NCBI RefSeq assembly: GCF_003097135.1
Contig: NZ_QEQL01000007.1
Coordinates: 186,001 to 250,000 of the forward strand
DNA length: 64,000 nt
Direction: 5' to 3'
From: Pseudomonas sp. URIL14HWK12:I12
Lineage (GTDB): Bacteria > Pseudomonadota > Gammaproteobacteria > Pseudomonadales > Pseudomonadaceae
Both the position numbers and the translations under genes were made by a program. Under the pieces are notes generated by a model that was given only the letters and a program-made list of their open reading frames with translations, did no database searches and was not told the origin of the DNA. This document shows, piece by piece, positions 29,409-38,611 of this stretch. Within the stretch, counting starts at the first letter, position 1. The number at the start of each line of letters is the position of its first letter.

Positions 29409-29423
29409 TGTAGTTATACTACA
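29409..29423. promoter_or_regulatory. HexR-type operator upstream of hexR-like gene
   Basis: Perfect palindrome TGTAGT-TAT-ACTACA between the hexR-like start (29364) and the 3' end of the GGDEF/EAL gene. It matches the TGTARTT..AACTACA type of consensus reported for HexR sites. Confidence 0.75.
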
Positions 29424-29463
29424 TGCCTGCTCGCGCGCCCAGCACAACCCACAGCGGCACCTG

Positions 29464-32310
29464 CTAGAGGTGCAAACCCAGAGCCGGCGCGGGCACGGGC
29501 CTTCCGTACAGGTAACCCTGAACCTGATCACAACCCTGCTGCGCCAGAATGTCACGCTGTTCGGCGGTTTCGACGCCCTCGGCCACTACCTCCAGCTTCA
29601 GCGCATGGGCAAGGTCAATGATCGCCTGCGTGATCGCGGCGTCCTGGCCGTCCTGGCCCAGCTCCATGATGAATGAGCGGTCGATTTTCACGTAGTCGAC
29701 CGGCAAGCGCTTCAGGTAGCTGAGCGAGGAATAACCCGTACCGAAATCGTCGATGCTGACCTTGACACCCATCGCCCGAAGCTGTTCGAAGGTGGCACGC
29801 ACATCGTCAAGATTCTGCAGCCACTGGCTTTCCGTCAGTTCCAGCTCCAGCAGCTTAGCCGAAACCCCGTGCTCGGCCAGCGCCTGGCGTACCAGGCTGA
29901 CCAGGTTGCCCTGGCGCAGCTGTTGGCTGGAGAGGTTGACCGCCACCGTCACGTCGGTGATGCCCTCACCGGCCCAGGCGCACAGTTGGCGGCAGGCCTG
30001 GCGCAGCACGAACTCGCCGATAGCCACCACTTGCCCCGTGGTTTCAGCAATATCGATGAAAGCGCCCGGCAGCAGCAGGCCCCGCTCGGGGTGGCGCCAG
30101 CGTACCAAGGCCTCGACGCCCACGATCCGGCTGTCGCCAAGCCGTACCTTGGGCTGGTAGTACACATCCAGCTGCCCTGCGTGCAGGGCTTTGCGCAGCT
30201 GGTGCTCCAGCTGTAGCCGCTGGTGGGCGTCGGCCTGCAGGCTTTCGGTATAGAACTGCAGGTTGTCACCGCCCAGGCGCTTGGCAGCCTGCATGGCCAG
30301 CTCCGCCTGGCTCATCAGTTCATTGAGGTCACGGGTGTTGTCAGGTAGCAGGCTGATCCCGATCGAGGCGCCCAGCGTGACCTCGCGGTCTCCGAGCAGC
30401 AGTGGCGCACGCAGCTTGGCCAACAGGCGGGTGGTCACGCGGATCAGGCTGGAGAGATGACTGTAGGCATCGAACAGCACCACGAACTCGTCTGCACCCA
30501 GCCGCGCGATGGTGTTGGCTTCCGGCAGTGCAGCACTGATGCGCCGGGCCATTTGGCGCAGCACTTCGTCTGCCTGGTCGTGGCCAAAGCTGTCGTTGAG
30601 CAATTTGAAACGGTCCAAGTCAATATGCAGCAGAGCCAGGCTGCGCCCGCCCTGTCGCAACGCCTGTACCGCTTCGTAGAGGCGCTGGCGAAACAGGCTG
30701 CGGTTTCCCAGCCCGGTCAGCTCGTCGTGGTGAGTCAGGTAATAGAGGCGCTCTTCGGAGGCTCGCCGTGAAGACAGGTCAGAAACGAAGGCGATGATCT
30801 TTCGGGTATGGCCCCGCTCATCGCGCACTGCACTGAGCTGGAGCCATTGCGGGTAGAGCTCGCCAGACGCTCGAGCTTCCACCACTTCACCTTGCCAGCT
30901 TCCGCAGTTGGCCATGGCCTGCTCGATCTGTGGCCAATGGCGTCGAGTGTCGTGGCTGCAGGGCCAATCGTGGAAGGGGGCGCCCTCGCAATCCCGAGCG
31001 GTGTAGCCAGTGATGCGGGTGAACGCCTGGTTCAAAGCCTGAAGGTGAAAGTCAGGCCCCAAGACAGCGATGCCTTCACTGATGGCGCCGAACACGCTTG
31101 CCGCCAGCTGCTGCTGTTCTTCCTGCTCGCGCCGGGCGCTGACGTCACGGCGGGTTCCAAGCATGCGAACAACGCGGCCGTTGGAGTCTCGCTCCACGGC
31201 TCGCCCGCGGTCTTCGATCCACAACCAGCGGCCGTCGCTGTGACGTATACGGTATTCGACCCGATAGGCGTCGGTGCGCCCCTTCATATGGCTGACCAGG
31301 GCGCGCCGCAGCACCGGCAGGTCATCCGGATGCAGACGCGGCTTGAGGTGTTCCAGCACTCGCGCACTGGTGTCGTCGGCCAGGCCGAACAGGCCTTGCA
31401 GGTGCGTATGGTGCACCTCATCGGTGCGCAGGTTCCAGTCCCACAGCCCCAACTCGCTGGCCTCCAAGGCCATGGCCAGGCGTGCCTCGCTCTTGCTCAG
31501 GGCCTGGTGAGCGCTGTCTAGCGCGCGGCTGCGTTCTTGAACCCGTTGCTCAAGCGTGGCATGGGCCTGGTGCAATTGCCCCTGTGTCTGGCTACGCCGC
31601 TCCATTTCGAGCGCCAACTCCTGGTTCAGGCGGGAGATAGCCACCTGCTCCTGCTGCAGCGACTCGATCAGCGCCTGGTTCTGAAAGCGCCGGAGCAGGC
31701 CGCGCCGGATCAGCCGGTGCACCTGCCAGGCCACCAGGCACAGCGACACCAGCAGCATCAGCCCCAACCAGCCCCAGCCGCGCTCGTGCAGGCCGCCGAA
31801 GGCCAGCAAGTAAACGATAGGCGGGCCGAGGCAAGGCAGCACGAACGCCAGGAAGGCATTGATACTTACTGCGTAGGCGATGCTGGCCGACAGCGCTGCC
31901 GCGCCCAGCAGGCCGAAAATCCAGGCTTGCTGGATGAAGTTGTCCTGTGGGGTCAAAGCGATAGCCGCGATACCGAGCGTCAGGCCACTGGCGAAGGCCC
32001 CCAGGAGAAAGCGGCGTAGCCAGCGAGGCGAGGCTTGGTCCGATGGCAGCGCCGAATCGAAGGCGGCCATCAGGATCACCCGCAGTGCGATGAGCGCCAT
32101 CAACCACACCAGCCAGGCACTGACCAGCAAATGGTTGCCCGGCAACCAGGAGAGCCAGGTGCACAGCATCCCGACCAATAGCATCAACAGCGTGGGCAGC
32201 AATGAGCCCTGGTACAGCAGGCGGGTTCGCTCTGCCGCAAGTTGGGCGCTGAAGTCGCCCGGCAGGGGGTGCAGCGGCTCGAAGGAACCGGTTGCTTCGT
32301 TCATAGGCAT
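29464..32310 (-). CDS. Membrane c-di-GMP phosphodiesterase with PAS, degenerate GGDEF and EAL domains
   Basis: 948 residues. In order: five or six membrane spans (about 35-200), a coiled coil (about 205-280), two PAS domains (about 280-390 and 400-515), GGDEF (about 520-680) and EAL (about 690-945). The GGDEF signature is GADEF (about residue 605), with the first Gly replaced, so cyclase activity is doubtful. The EAL side looks complete: VEALVRWRHPERG (about 731), NLSSQQL, LELTES, IDDFGTGYSSLSYLKRLPVD, AEGVET. Likely hydrolyses c-di-GMP, possibly gated by GTP binding to the degenerate domain. Confidence 0.9.
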   Translation of the reverse strand: MPMNEATGSFEPLHPLPGDFSAQLAAERTRLLYQGSLLPTLLMLLVGMLCTWLSWLPGNHLLVSAWLVWLMALIALRVILMAAFDSALPSDQASPRWLRRFLLGAFASGLTLGIAAIALTPQDNFIQQAWIFGLLGAAALSASIAYAVSINAFLAFVLPCLGPPIVYLLAFGGLHERGWGWLGLMLLVSLCLVAWQVHRLIRRGLLRRFQNQALIESLQQEQVAISRLNQELALEMERRSQTQGQLHQAHATLEQRVQERSRALDSAHQALSKSEARLAMALEASELGLWDWNLRTDEVHHTHLQGLFGLADDTSARVLEHLKPRLHPDDLPVLRRALVSHMKGRTDAYRVEYRIRHSDGRWLWIEDRGRAVERDSNGRVVRMLGTRRDVSARREQEEQQQLAASVFGAISEGIAVLGPDFHLQALNQAFTRITGYTARDCEGAPFHDWPCSHDTRRHWPQIEQAMANCGSWQGEVVEARASGELYPQWLQLSAVRDERGHTRKIIAFVSDLSSRRASEERLYYLTHHDELTGLGNRSLFRQRLYEAVQALRQGGRSLALLHIDLDRFKLLNDSFGHDQADEVLRQMARRISAALPEANTIARLGADEFVVLFDAYSHLSSLIRVTTRLLAKLRAPLLLGDREVTLGASIGISLLPDNTRDLNELMSQAELAMQAAKRLGGDNLQFYTESLQADAHQRLQLEHQLRKALHAGQLDVYYQPKVRLGDSRIVGVEALVRWRHPERGLLLPGAFIDIAETTGQVVAIGEFVLRQACRQLCAWAGEGITDVTVAVNLSSQQLRQGNLVSLVRQALAEHGVSAKLLELELTESQWLQNLDDVRATFEQLRAMGVKVSIDDFGTGYSSLSYLKRLPVDYVKIDRSFIMELGQDGQDAAITQAIIDLAHALKLEVVAEGVETAEQRDILAQQGCDQVQGYLYGRPVPAPALGLHL

Positions 32311-32433
32311 GTTCTTGTTTTAGAGCCTTTGAGGCAACGCAGCATACACAACAATTGCGTCTACGACAGTGGTTACCCGGCAGCCGGGCGCGCAAGGTTT
32401 GCCCCGCGCCGCGGCGAGCCCTAGAATGCGCCG

Positions 32434-34620
32434 ATGCACGATGACCTCTCGCTTCTCCTCAACTCCCTCAATGATGCCCAGCGCCAGGCGGTAGCGGCCA
32501 GCCTTGGGCGCCAACTGGTGCTCGCCGGTGCCGGCTCGGGCAAAACCCGCGTGCTGGTGCACCGTATCGCCTGGCTAATGCAGATCGAAGGCGCATCGCC
32601 GCACTCGATCTTGTCGGTGACCTTCACCAACAAGGCTGCCAGCGAGATGCGCCAGCGCATCGAACAGTTGATCGGGGTAAGCCCGGCAGGCATGTGGGTA
32701 GGTACCTTCCACGGCCTGGCGCACCGCCTGCTACGCGCGCACTGGCAGGAAGCACGGCTGTCGCAGAACTTTCAGATCCTGGACAGCGACGACCAGCAGC
32801 GCTTGGTCAAGCGAGTGATCCGCGAACTGGGGCTGGACGACAACAAATGGCCTGCACGCCAGGCGCAGTGGTTCATCAACGGCCAGAAAGACGAAGGGTT
32901 GCGACCGCACAACCTGCAGCCCAACGGCGACCTGTTCGTCACCACCATGCGTTCGATCTACGAGGCCTACGAACAAGCTTGCGAGCGCGCCGGGGTGATC
33001 GACTTCTCCGAGCTGCTACTGCGCGCGCTGGACCTGTGGCGTGACCACCCCACCCTGCTTGAGCACTACCAGCGGCGCTTTCGCCATGTGCTGGTCGACG
33101 AGTTCCAAGACACCAACTCGGTGCAATACGCGTGGCTGCAGCTGTTGGCACGCGGCGGCCAGAGCCTGATGGTGGTGGGCGACGACGACCAGTCCATCTA
33201 TGGCTGGCGCGGAGCGAAGATCGAGAACATCCAGCAATACAGCACCGACTTTCCTGATGCCGAACTGATTCGCCTGGAGCAGAACTACCGCTCCACCGGC
33301 AGCATCCTCAACGCCGCCAACGCCGTGATCGCCAACAACAGTGGCCGGCTGGGCAAAGAGTTGTGGAGCGATGTGGGCGAAGGTGAGCCGATCAGCTTGT
33401 ACGCGGCCTACAACGAGCATGATGAAGCGCGCTACGTGGTCGAGAACATCGAAAGCGCACTCAAGACGGGCCTGGCCAGAAGCGAGATCGCCATCCTGTA
33501 CCGCTCCAACGCGCAATCCCGTGTGCTCGAAGAGGCACTGTTGCGCGAGCGCATTCCCTACCGCATCTACGGCGGCCAGCGCTTTTTCGAGCGGGCCGAG
33601 ATCAAGAATGCCATGGCCTACCTGCGCCTGCTCGACGGGCGGGGCAACGATGCCGCACTAGAGCGAGTGATCAACCTGCCACCGCGCGGTATCGGTGAGA
33701 AAACCATCGAGAACCTCCGCGTGATGGCGCGCCAGGCCGGCGTTTCGCTGTGGCAGGCGACGGTCACCGCTGCTGAAGGCAAAGGCCGCGCAGCCAACGC
33801 GCTCAAGGGTTTCATCGAGCTGGTCGAAACACTGGCGGCCACGACCGAAGAAATGCCGCTGCACAAGATGACCCAAACGGTCATCTCGCAGTCCGGGCTG
33901 ATCGAATACCATGAGGCCGAAAAGGGCGAGAAAGGCCAGGCCCGCGTCGAGAACCTTGAAGAACTGGTCAGTGCAGCCCGCGCCTTCGAAAAGGAAGAGC
34001 CCGAAGACGACCAGACGCTGCTGGCCGCCTTCCTCGGCCACGCTTCGCTGGAAGCCGGCGATACCCAGGCAGACGAGCATGAAGACAGCATTCAGCTGAT
34101 GACGCTGCACAGCGCCAAGGGGTTGGAATTCCCTTATGTGTTCCTGGTGGGCCTGGAGGAAGGGCTGTTCCCTCACAAGATGAGCATGGAAGAGCCCGGC
34201 CGGCTTGAAGAAGAGCGCCGGCTTGCCTACGTCGGTATCACCCGCGCCATGCAACACCTGGTGCTGACCTACGCCGAAACGCGCAGGCTCTATGGCAGCG
34301 AAACGTACAACAAAGTGTCGCGCTTCGTGCGGGAAATCCCGCCGCAGGTATTGCGCGAGGTGCGGTTGTCCGGCAGCGTCAGCCGGCCATGGAGCGGCTC
34401 TTCCACTTCGGCGGCCAACACTAGCAGCCTGTTCGGCAATGCCGGCATCCCGCAGACCAGCTTCAACCTGGGCCAGCGGGTACAACATGCGGTATTCGGC
34501 GAAGGGATCATCATGAACTTCGAGGGCTCCGGGGCCCAGGCCAGGGTCCAGGTCAATTTCGACGAGGGCAGCAAGTGGTTGATGCTGAGCTACGCCAAGT
34601 TGGTCCCCTTGGAAGGCTGA
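32434..34620 (+). CDS. uvrD: DNA helicase II (UvrD)
   Basis: 728-residue superfamily 1A helicase. Motif I is VLAGAGSGKTRVLVHRIAWL (Walker A at residues 31-38), with DEFQDTN (Walker B), GDDDQSIYGWRGA (III) and LMTLHSAKGLEFPYVFLVG (V/VI region). The C-terminus carries the UvrD-specific Tudor-like tail RVQHAVFGEGIIMNFEGSG, which separates it from Rep. Acts in nucleotide excision and mismatch repair, unwinding 3' to 5'. A short leader separates it from the divergent GGDEF/EAL gene. Confidence 0.92.
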   Translation: MHDDLSLLLNSLNDAQRQAVAASLGRQLVLAGAGSGKTRVLVHRIAWLMQIEGASPHSILSVTFTNKAASEMRQRIEQLIGVSPAGMWVGTFHGLAHRLLRAHWQEARLSQNFQILDSDDQQRLVKRVIRELGLDDNKWPARQAQWFINGQKDEGLRPHNLQPNGDLFVTTMRSIYEAYEQACERAGVIDFSELLLRALDLWRDHPTLLEHYQRRFRHVLVDEFQDTNSVQYAWLQLLARGGQSLMVVGDDDQSIYGWRGAKIENIQQYSTDFPDAELIRLEQNYRSTGSILNAANAVIANNSGRLGKELWSDVGEGEPISLYAAYNEHDEARYVVENIESALKTGLARSEIAILYRSNAQSRVLEEALLRERIPYRIYGGQRFFERAEIKNAMAYLRLLDGRGNDAALERVINLPPRGIGEKTIENLRVMARQAGVSLWQATVTAAEGKGRAANALKGFIELVETLAATTEEMPLHKMTQTVISQSGLIEYHEAEKGEKGQARVENLEELVSAARAFEKEEPEDDQTLLAAFLGHASLEAGDTQADEHEDSIQLMTLHSAKGLEFPYVFLVGLEEGLFPHKMSMEEPGRLEEERRLAYVGITRAMQHLVLTYAETRRLYGSETYNKVSRFVREIPPQVLREVRLSGSVSRPWSGSSTSAANTSSLFGNAGIPQTSFNLGQRVQHAVFGEGIIMNFEGSGAQARVQVNFDEGSKWLMLSYAKLVPLEG

Positions 34621-34736
34621 TCAGCCATCGCTGGAAGCCATTTTTGACAAACGTCGAAACAATCTCTTCCTAGCCAGCCATGATGGCCAGGGGCACCATG
34701 GCGCTTGTGATATCCGTTCACTATGGGAATTACTCG

Positions 34737-35591
34737 ATGAAACGTTTTCTCAGCATTGCCATGGCGCTGTGCATAGGCTTGACCATGAGCCTGGATGCTT
34801 CTGCCGCCAAGCGCTTCGGCGGCGGCAAGAGCATGGGCGCCGCACCGACCCACCAAACCCGACAGGCTGCACCCAGCTCGCCTGCCGCTACCACGCCTGC
34901 TCAAGCTGGCCGCCCGGCTGCCAGCGGCGCGTCGCGCTGGCTCGGCCCGCTGGCCGGTATCGCTGCAGGTGGCCTGTTGGCGTCCATGTTCATGGGTGAT
35001 GGCTTCGAGGGTTTCCAGTTCTTCGACATCCTGATCTTCGGCTTGATCGCCTTCCTGGTGTTCCGTTTCATCTCGGCTCGCCGCCGCCAACAGCAGCAGG
35101 CGCATATGGCAACCCCGGCCGGCCCGGTGCCATTCCAGCGTGAAGCCCACGAGCAGCCGGCCCCTGGCGGTATGTTCGGGCGCCAGGCTGCGCCGGCCTA
35201 TAATCCTGCCGCCAATGCCCCAGCATGGTTCAACGAGCAGAACTTCCTGGGTGCGGCCCGCGAGCACTTCGGTGCCCTGCAGCGGCACTGGGACGCCAAC
35301 GAGATGGACAAGATCGGCGAGTTCGTGACGCCCGAGTTGCTTCAAGCCCTCAAGCAGGAACGTGCCAGCCTCGGCGATGGCTACCAGGCCACTCACATCG
35401 AGAACCTGCAGGTTCAACTCGATGGTGTGGATGATCGAGCCGACCGTACCATCGCTACGCTCACCTTTACCGGCGTATCGAAAGAGTCGCGCTTCGACCA
35501 AGGTGAGGCCTTCAGCGAAAGCTGGAACATGGAACGCGCCCAGGGCGAAAACCAACCCTGGATCATCGCGGGTATCCGCCAAAACAGCTGA
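34737..35591 (+). CDS. Tim44-like domain exported membrane protein
   Basis: 284 residues. Signal peptide or first span MKRFLSIAMALCIGLTMSLDASA, Gly/Ser/Ala/Pro-rich stretch with KRFGGGKSMG, a second membrane region near residues 65-105, then a C-terminal Tim44-like domain (AWFNEQNFLGAAREHFGALQ...WDANEMDKIGEFVTPELL). Bacterial members sit at the inner membrane with unknown function. GGGAAT precedes the ATG. A strong bidirectional terminator follows. Confidence 0.85.
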   Translation: MKRFLSIAMALCIGLTMSLDASAAKRFGGGKSMGAAPTHQTRQAAPSSPAATTPAQAGRPAASGASRWLGPLAGIAAGGLLASMFMGDGFEGFQFFDILIFGLIAFLVFRFISARRRQQQQAHMATPAGPVPFQREAHEQPAPGGMFGRQAAPAYNPAANAPAWFNEQNFLGAAREHFGALQRHWDANEMDKIGEFVTPELLQALKQERASLGDGYQATHIENLQVQLDGVDDRADRTIATLTFTGVSKESRFDQGEAFSESWNMERAQGENQPWIIAGIRQNS

Positions 35592-35617
35592 TGCCGCTCA
35601 GCGGCCGAGCGCTCCAA

Positions 35618-35648
35618 CAAAACCCCGGGCATCACGCCCGGGGTTTTG
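35618..35648. terminator. Bidirectional terminator
   Basis: CAAAACCCCGGGC / GCCCGGGGTTTTG inverted repeat with loop ATCAC, flanked by A and T tracts on either side. Confidence 0.88.
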
Positions 35649-35750
35649 CTTTGTGCAAATTGCTCTACTATCGGTCCAACACAGCAGCCGGCGCTCGCCC
35701 CATAGCAGGTGCCGCATCAGTCGCTCAGCCGTTTTATGGAAGGACAAACC

Positions 35751-36158
35751 GTGGAAGACGTCATCGAACAACTCCGTGAAGCCAATGAACCCGTGCCCGT
35801 TGCGCTTGAATTGCCAGATGAAGACCTTCTGGTGGAGATTCAGGAGCTGCTCCTGATCCACATCCCCGATGACATGAAAGCCTTTTTGCTCACGGTCAGC
35901 GATGTGGTCTACGGCAGCCTGGAACCGGTAACCGTCACCGATCCCCAGTCGCATACTTATCTGCCCGAAGTGGCGGCCAATGCCTGGGATGCCGGAATGC
36001 CACGCGAATACGTGCCACTCTGCCAGGACGGCGACAATTATTACGCCGTGGAAGAGGACGGCACCGTTCTGCTCTGGGACGGGGATGAAGAAGCCGTCAC
36101 CGAGGAAACCTGGGACTCGGTGTGGACCTGGGCGCGTGATGTGTGGCTGGAGTCCTGA
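35751..36158 (+). CDS. SMI1/KNR4 (SUKH)-like protein
   Basis: 135 residues, very acidic. The pattern LREANEPVPVALELPDEDLLVEIQELLLIHIPDDMKAFLL... followed by EYVPLCQDGDNYYAVEEDGTVLLWDGDEE resembles the SUKH fold (ITFP-type fragments with a Trp/Asp-rich end). SUKH proteins often are immunity factors, but this one is a stand-alone backbone gene. Start GTG at 35751 is chosen for GGAAGGA directly upstream; an in-frame ATG lies at 35736. Confidence 0.75.
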   Translation: MEDVIEQLREANEPVPVALELPDEDLLVEIQELLLIHIPDDMKAFLLTVSDVVYGSLEPVTVTDPQSHTYLPEVAANAWDAGMPREYVPLCQDGDNYYAVEEDGTVLLWDGDEEAVTEETWDSVWTWARDVWLES

Positions 36159-36164
36159 GCAACG

Positions 36165-37937
36165 TTAATGCTTATGCTCGCCACCCTCTTCCTGGGCGTG
36201 GCTGAGCGTCTCCAGTAGCGCCACCTGCATGCGAGTGTGCAGGCGGATCATCCAACGCCACAGCAGCGCTGCTACGCCGATCACCACCACCGCGATCACC
36301 AGCAACATCTCCAGGGTGGGCAACATGCTGGCCGAAAGCGTTGCGAGCACCACGAACAGCAACGCCAGCGATGCGACGGGGATCACCTCGGCGATGACCT
36401 TGCGCACGCGGTAAGTGTGCCTGCCGGCGAAGTCATCCCCCACGCTCATTTCGGCAAGCAACATCGCCAACGCCTTGAGCTTGCGATAGGCAGCGATGAG
36501 AAACGGCAGCGCCAGCACCAGGAGCGCTCCGCACAGCAGAGCCTTCTGACCGGCATCGTCGCTGATCCAGCCACCCAGCCATTCACCGAGCCGGGGCGCG
36601 CAATAGCGACCTGCAAGGCACAACGCAATGACCAAGGCCAGGTTGACCCCCACCTGCAACAGTATCTTGCGAACCAGCGCGGCCAGTTGCGCGCGCTCCC
36701 CGCTGGGCTGGATATTGCGAAGCCATTCACCGTAAAGCCCCAGAACCCGGCCAGCACGCTGAGGTACGGCGCGCCCAAGGATCCCGGCCAAAGGGTCTGC
36801 GGCACGGATCAGGTAAGGCGTCAGCAGCGTTGTGATAGCCGATACCGCCACCGCGACGGGGTAGAGAAAATCACTGGTGACCTTCAGGCTGATCCCCAGC
36901 GCCGCGATGATGAAGGAGAACTCGCCGATTTGAGAAAGCCCCATCCCCACGCGCAATGAAGTCCGCCCGTCGTTGCCAGCGATAAATGCGCCCAAGCTGC
37001 AGGAAATGACCTTGCCCAGCACGACCGCACAGGTGATCACGGCAATCGGCCATGCGTATTCGAGCAGGATGGCCGGCTGAATCAGCAAGCCGATGGCCAC
37101 GAAGAAGATGGCGCTGAACAGATCACGCACCGGCTCGATCAGGCGTTCGATCTTGGGCAGTTGGCGAGACTCGGCCATGATGGCACCGATCAGGAAGGCG
37201 CCCAGCACCATGCTGTATTCGAGCTTGACCACCAGCAGGCAGAACCCAAAACACAGCCCCAGTACGGTAATCAGCAGCATCTCGTCGCTCTGGAAGCGAG
37301 CCACGTATGCCAACACCCGAGGCACCAGCAAGATGCCGATGACCAATGCGACCACCATGAACAGCGTGAGCTTGCCAACCGTGGAAAACACTTCACCGGA
37401 ACTGACGCTGCCGCTGACCGCAATGCCGGACAGCAGGGCAATGATACCGATACCGAGGATGTCTTCGACAATGAGCACCCCGAAAATCAATTGGGCGAAG
37501 CGCTGGTGCTTCATGTTGAGGTCGTTGAGCGCCTTGACGATGATGGTGGTGGAGGAAATTGCCAGGATTGCGCCCAAGAACAGCGAATCCATCGAGCCCC
37601 AGCCGAAGGCCTGGCCGATTTCATAGCCGATCCACATCATCAGCATGATTTCCAGAAAAGCGGCAATAAATGCGGTGGCACCGACCTTGAACAATTTGCG
37701 CAGGCTGAACTCGAGCCCAAGGCAAAACATCAGAAATATCACCCCAAGTTCAGCGAGCGTCTTGATGGTGTTTTCGTCATGAATGAGACCGAACGGCGGG
37801 GTGTACGGCCCGATGAGAAACCCGGAAACAATGTAGCCCAGCACGACTGGCTGACGCAGGCGGTGAAACAGTACAGTGACCACGCCCGCTACAAGCATGA
37901 TCACTGCAAGATCCTGGATGAAAGCCACTGCGTGCAT
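36165..37937 (-). CDS. CPA2 family cation/proton antiporter (KefB/YbaL-like, no RCK domain)
   Basis: 590 residues with about 13 membrane spans in the Na+/H+ exchanger fold (VLGYIVSGFLIGPYTPP, FCLGLEFSLRKLFK, ISSTTIIVKALND, VEDILGIGIIALL). The usual C-terminal Rossmann RCK/TrkA-N domain of KefB is absent; instead two to four more hydrophobic segments and a His-rich tail (EEGGEHKH). Start at 37937 has AGGAG upstream. Likely K+ or Na+/H+ antiport across the inner membrane. Confidence 0.88.
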   Translation of the reverse strand: MHAVAFIQDLAVIMLVAGVVTVLFHRLRQPVVLGYIVSGFLIGPYTPPFGLIHDENTIKTLAELGVIFLMFCLGLEFSLRKLFKVGATAFIAAFLEIMLMMWIGYEIGQAFGWGSMDSLFLGAILAISSTTIIVKALNDLNMKHQRFAQLIFGVLIVEDILGIGIIALLSGIAVSGSVSSGEVFSTVGKLTLFMVVALVIGILLVPRVLAYVARFQSDEMLLITVLGLCFGFCLLVVKLEYSMVLGAFLIGAIMAESRQLPKIERLIEPVRDLFSAIFFVAIGLLIQPAILLEYAWPIAVITCAVVLGKVISCSLGAFIAGNDGRTSLRVGMGLSQIGEFSFIIAALGISLKVTSDFLYPVAVAVSAITTLLTPYLIRAADPLAGILGRAVPQRAGRVLGLYGEWLRNIQPSGERAQLAALVRKILLQVGVNLALVIALCLAGRYCAPRLGEWLGGWISDDAGQKALLCGALLVLALPFLIAAYRKLKALAMLLAEMSVGDDFAGRHTYRVRKVIAEVIPVASLALLFVVLATLSASMLPTLEMLLVIAVVVIGVAALLWRWMIRLHTRMQVALLETLSHAQEEGGEHKH

Positions 37938-38122
37938 GGTGAAAACTCCTTTCTTCCGCCACGGGCGCGATAGAAGCCAAGATAACACCGGCACACTTTT
38001 CCTAGGGTTCGTGCAATATACGGAAACAGATCTCTAACGCACCGAAGCCCGCCAGTAGAGCGGTGCGGGTGCATCCAAGCGGTGCCTAATGCGCCCCTTT
38101 AGCCAAAACCGTGAGCTTCTCT

Positions 38123-38611
38123 ATGGAACCTGGAAACGCCCAGCTGACAATGACCGTGCTGATGACCCCCGACATGGCCAATTTTTCCGGCAATGTTCAC
38201 GGTGGCACCCTGCTCAAGTACCTTGATGAAGTGGCCTACGCTTGCGCCAGCCGGTATGCCGGCCGCTACGTGGTGACGCTATCAGTCGACCAGGTGATCT
38301 TCCGTGAACCCATTCATGTGGGTGAGCTGGTCACTTTTCTCGCCTCGGTGAACTACACCGGCAATACCTCCATGGAAATCGGCATCAAGGTGGTGACCGA
38401 GAACATTCAGCAGCGCTCGGTACGCCATACCAACAGCTGTTTCTTCACCATGGTCGCGGTAGACGAGCAGCGTAAACCCGCCCCCGTGCCGCCGTTGCAG
38501 CCAGACACGGCCGACGGCAAGCGGCGGTTCGCGCAGGCCCAGCAACGGCGGTTGATTCGCCAGGAGCTGGAAAAACGCTACCAAGACCTTCGCAACGAAG
38601 AGCCAAGCTAG
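38123..38611 (+). CDS. Acyl-CoA thioesterase, hotdog family
   Basis: 162 residues; hotdog region FSGNVHGGTLLKYLDEVAYACASRYAGRY places the catalytic Asp in LDEV. C-terminal third is basic and extended (RRFAQAQQRRLIRQELEKRY). A GTG at 38111 is an alternative start. Its stop overlaps the pdxY stop (CTAG, 38608-38611). Confidence 0.85.
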   Translation: MEPGNAQLTMTVLMTPDMANFSGNVHGGTLLKYLDEVAYACASRYAGRYVVTLSVDQVIFREPIHVGELVTFLASVNYTGNTSMEIGIKVVTENIQQRSVRHTNSCFFTMVAVDEQRKPAPVPPLQPDTADGKRRFAQAQQRRLIRQELEKRYQDLRNEEPS

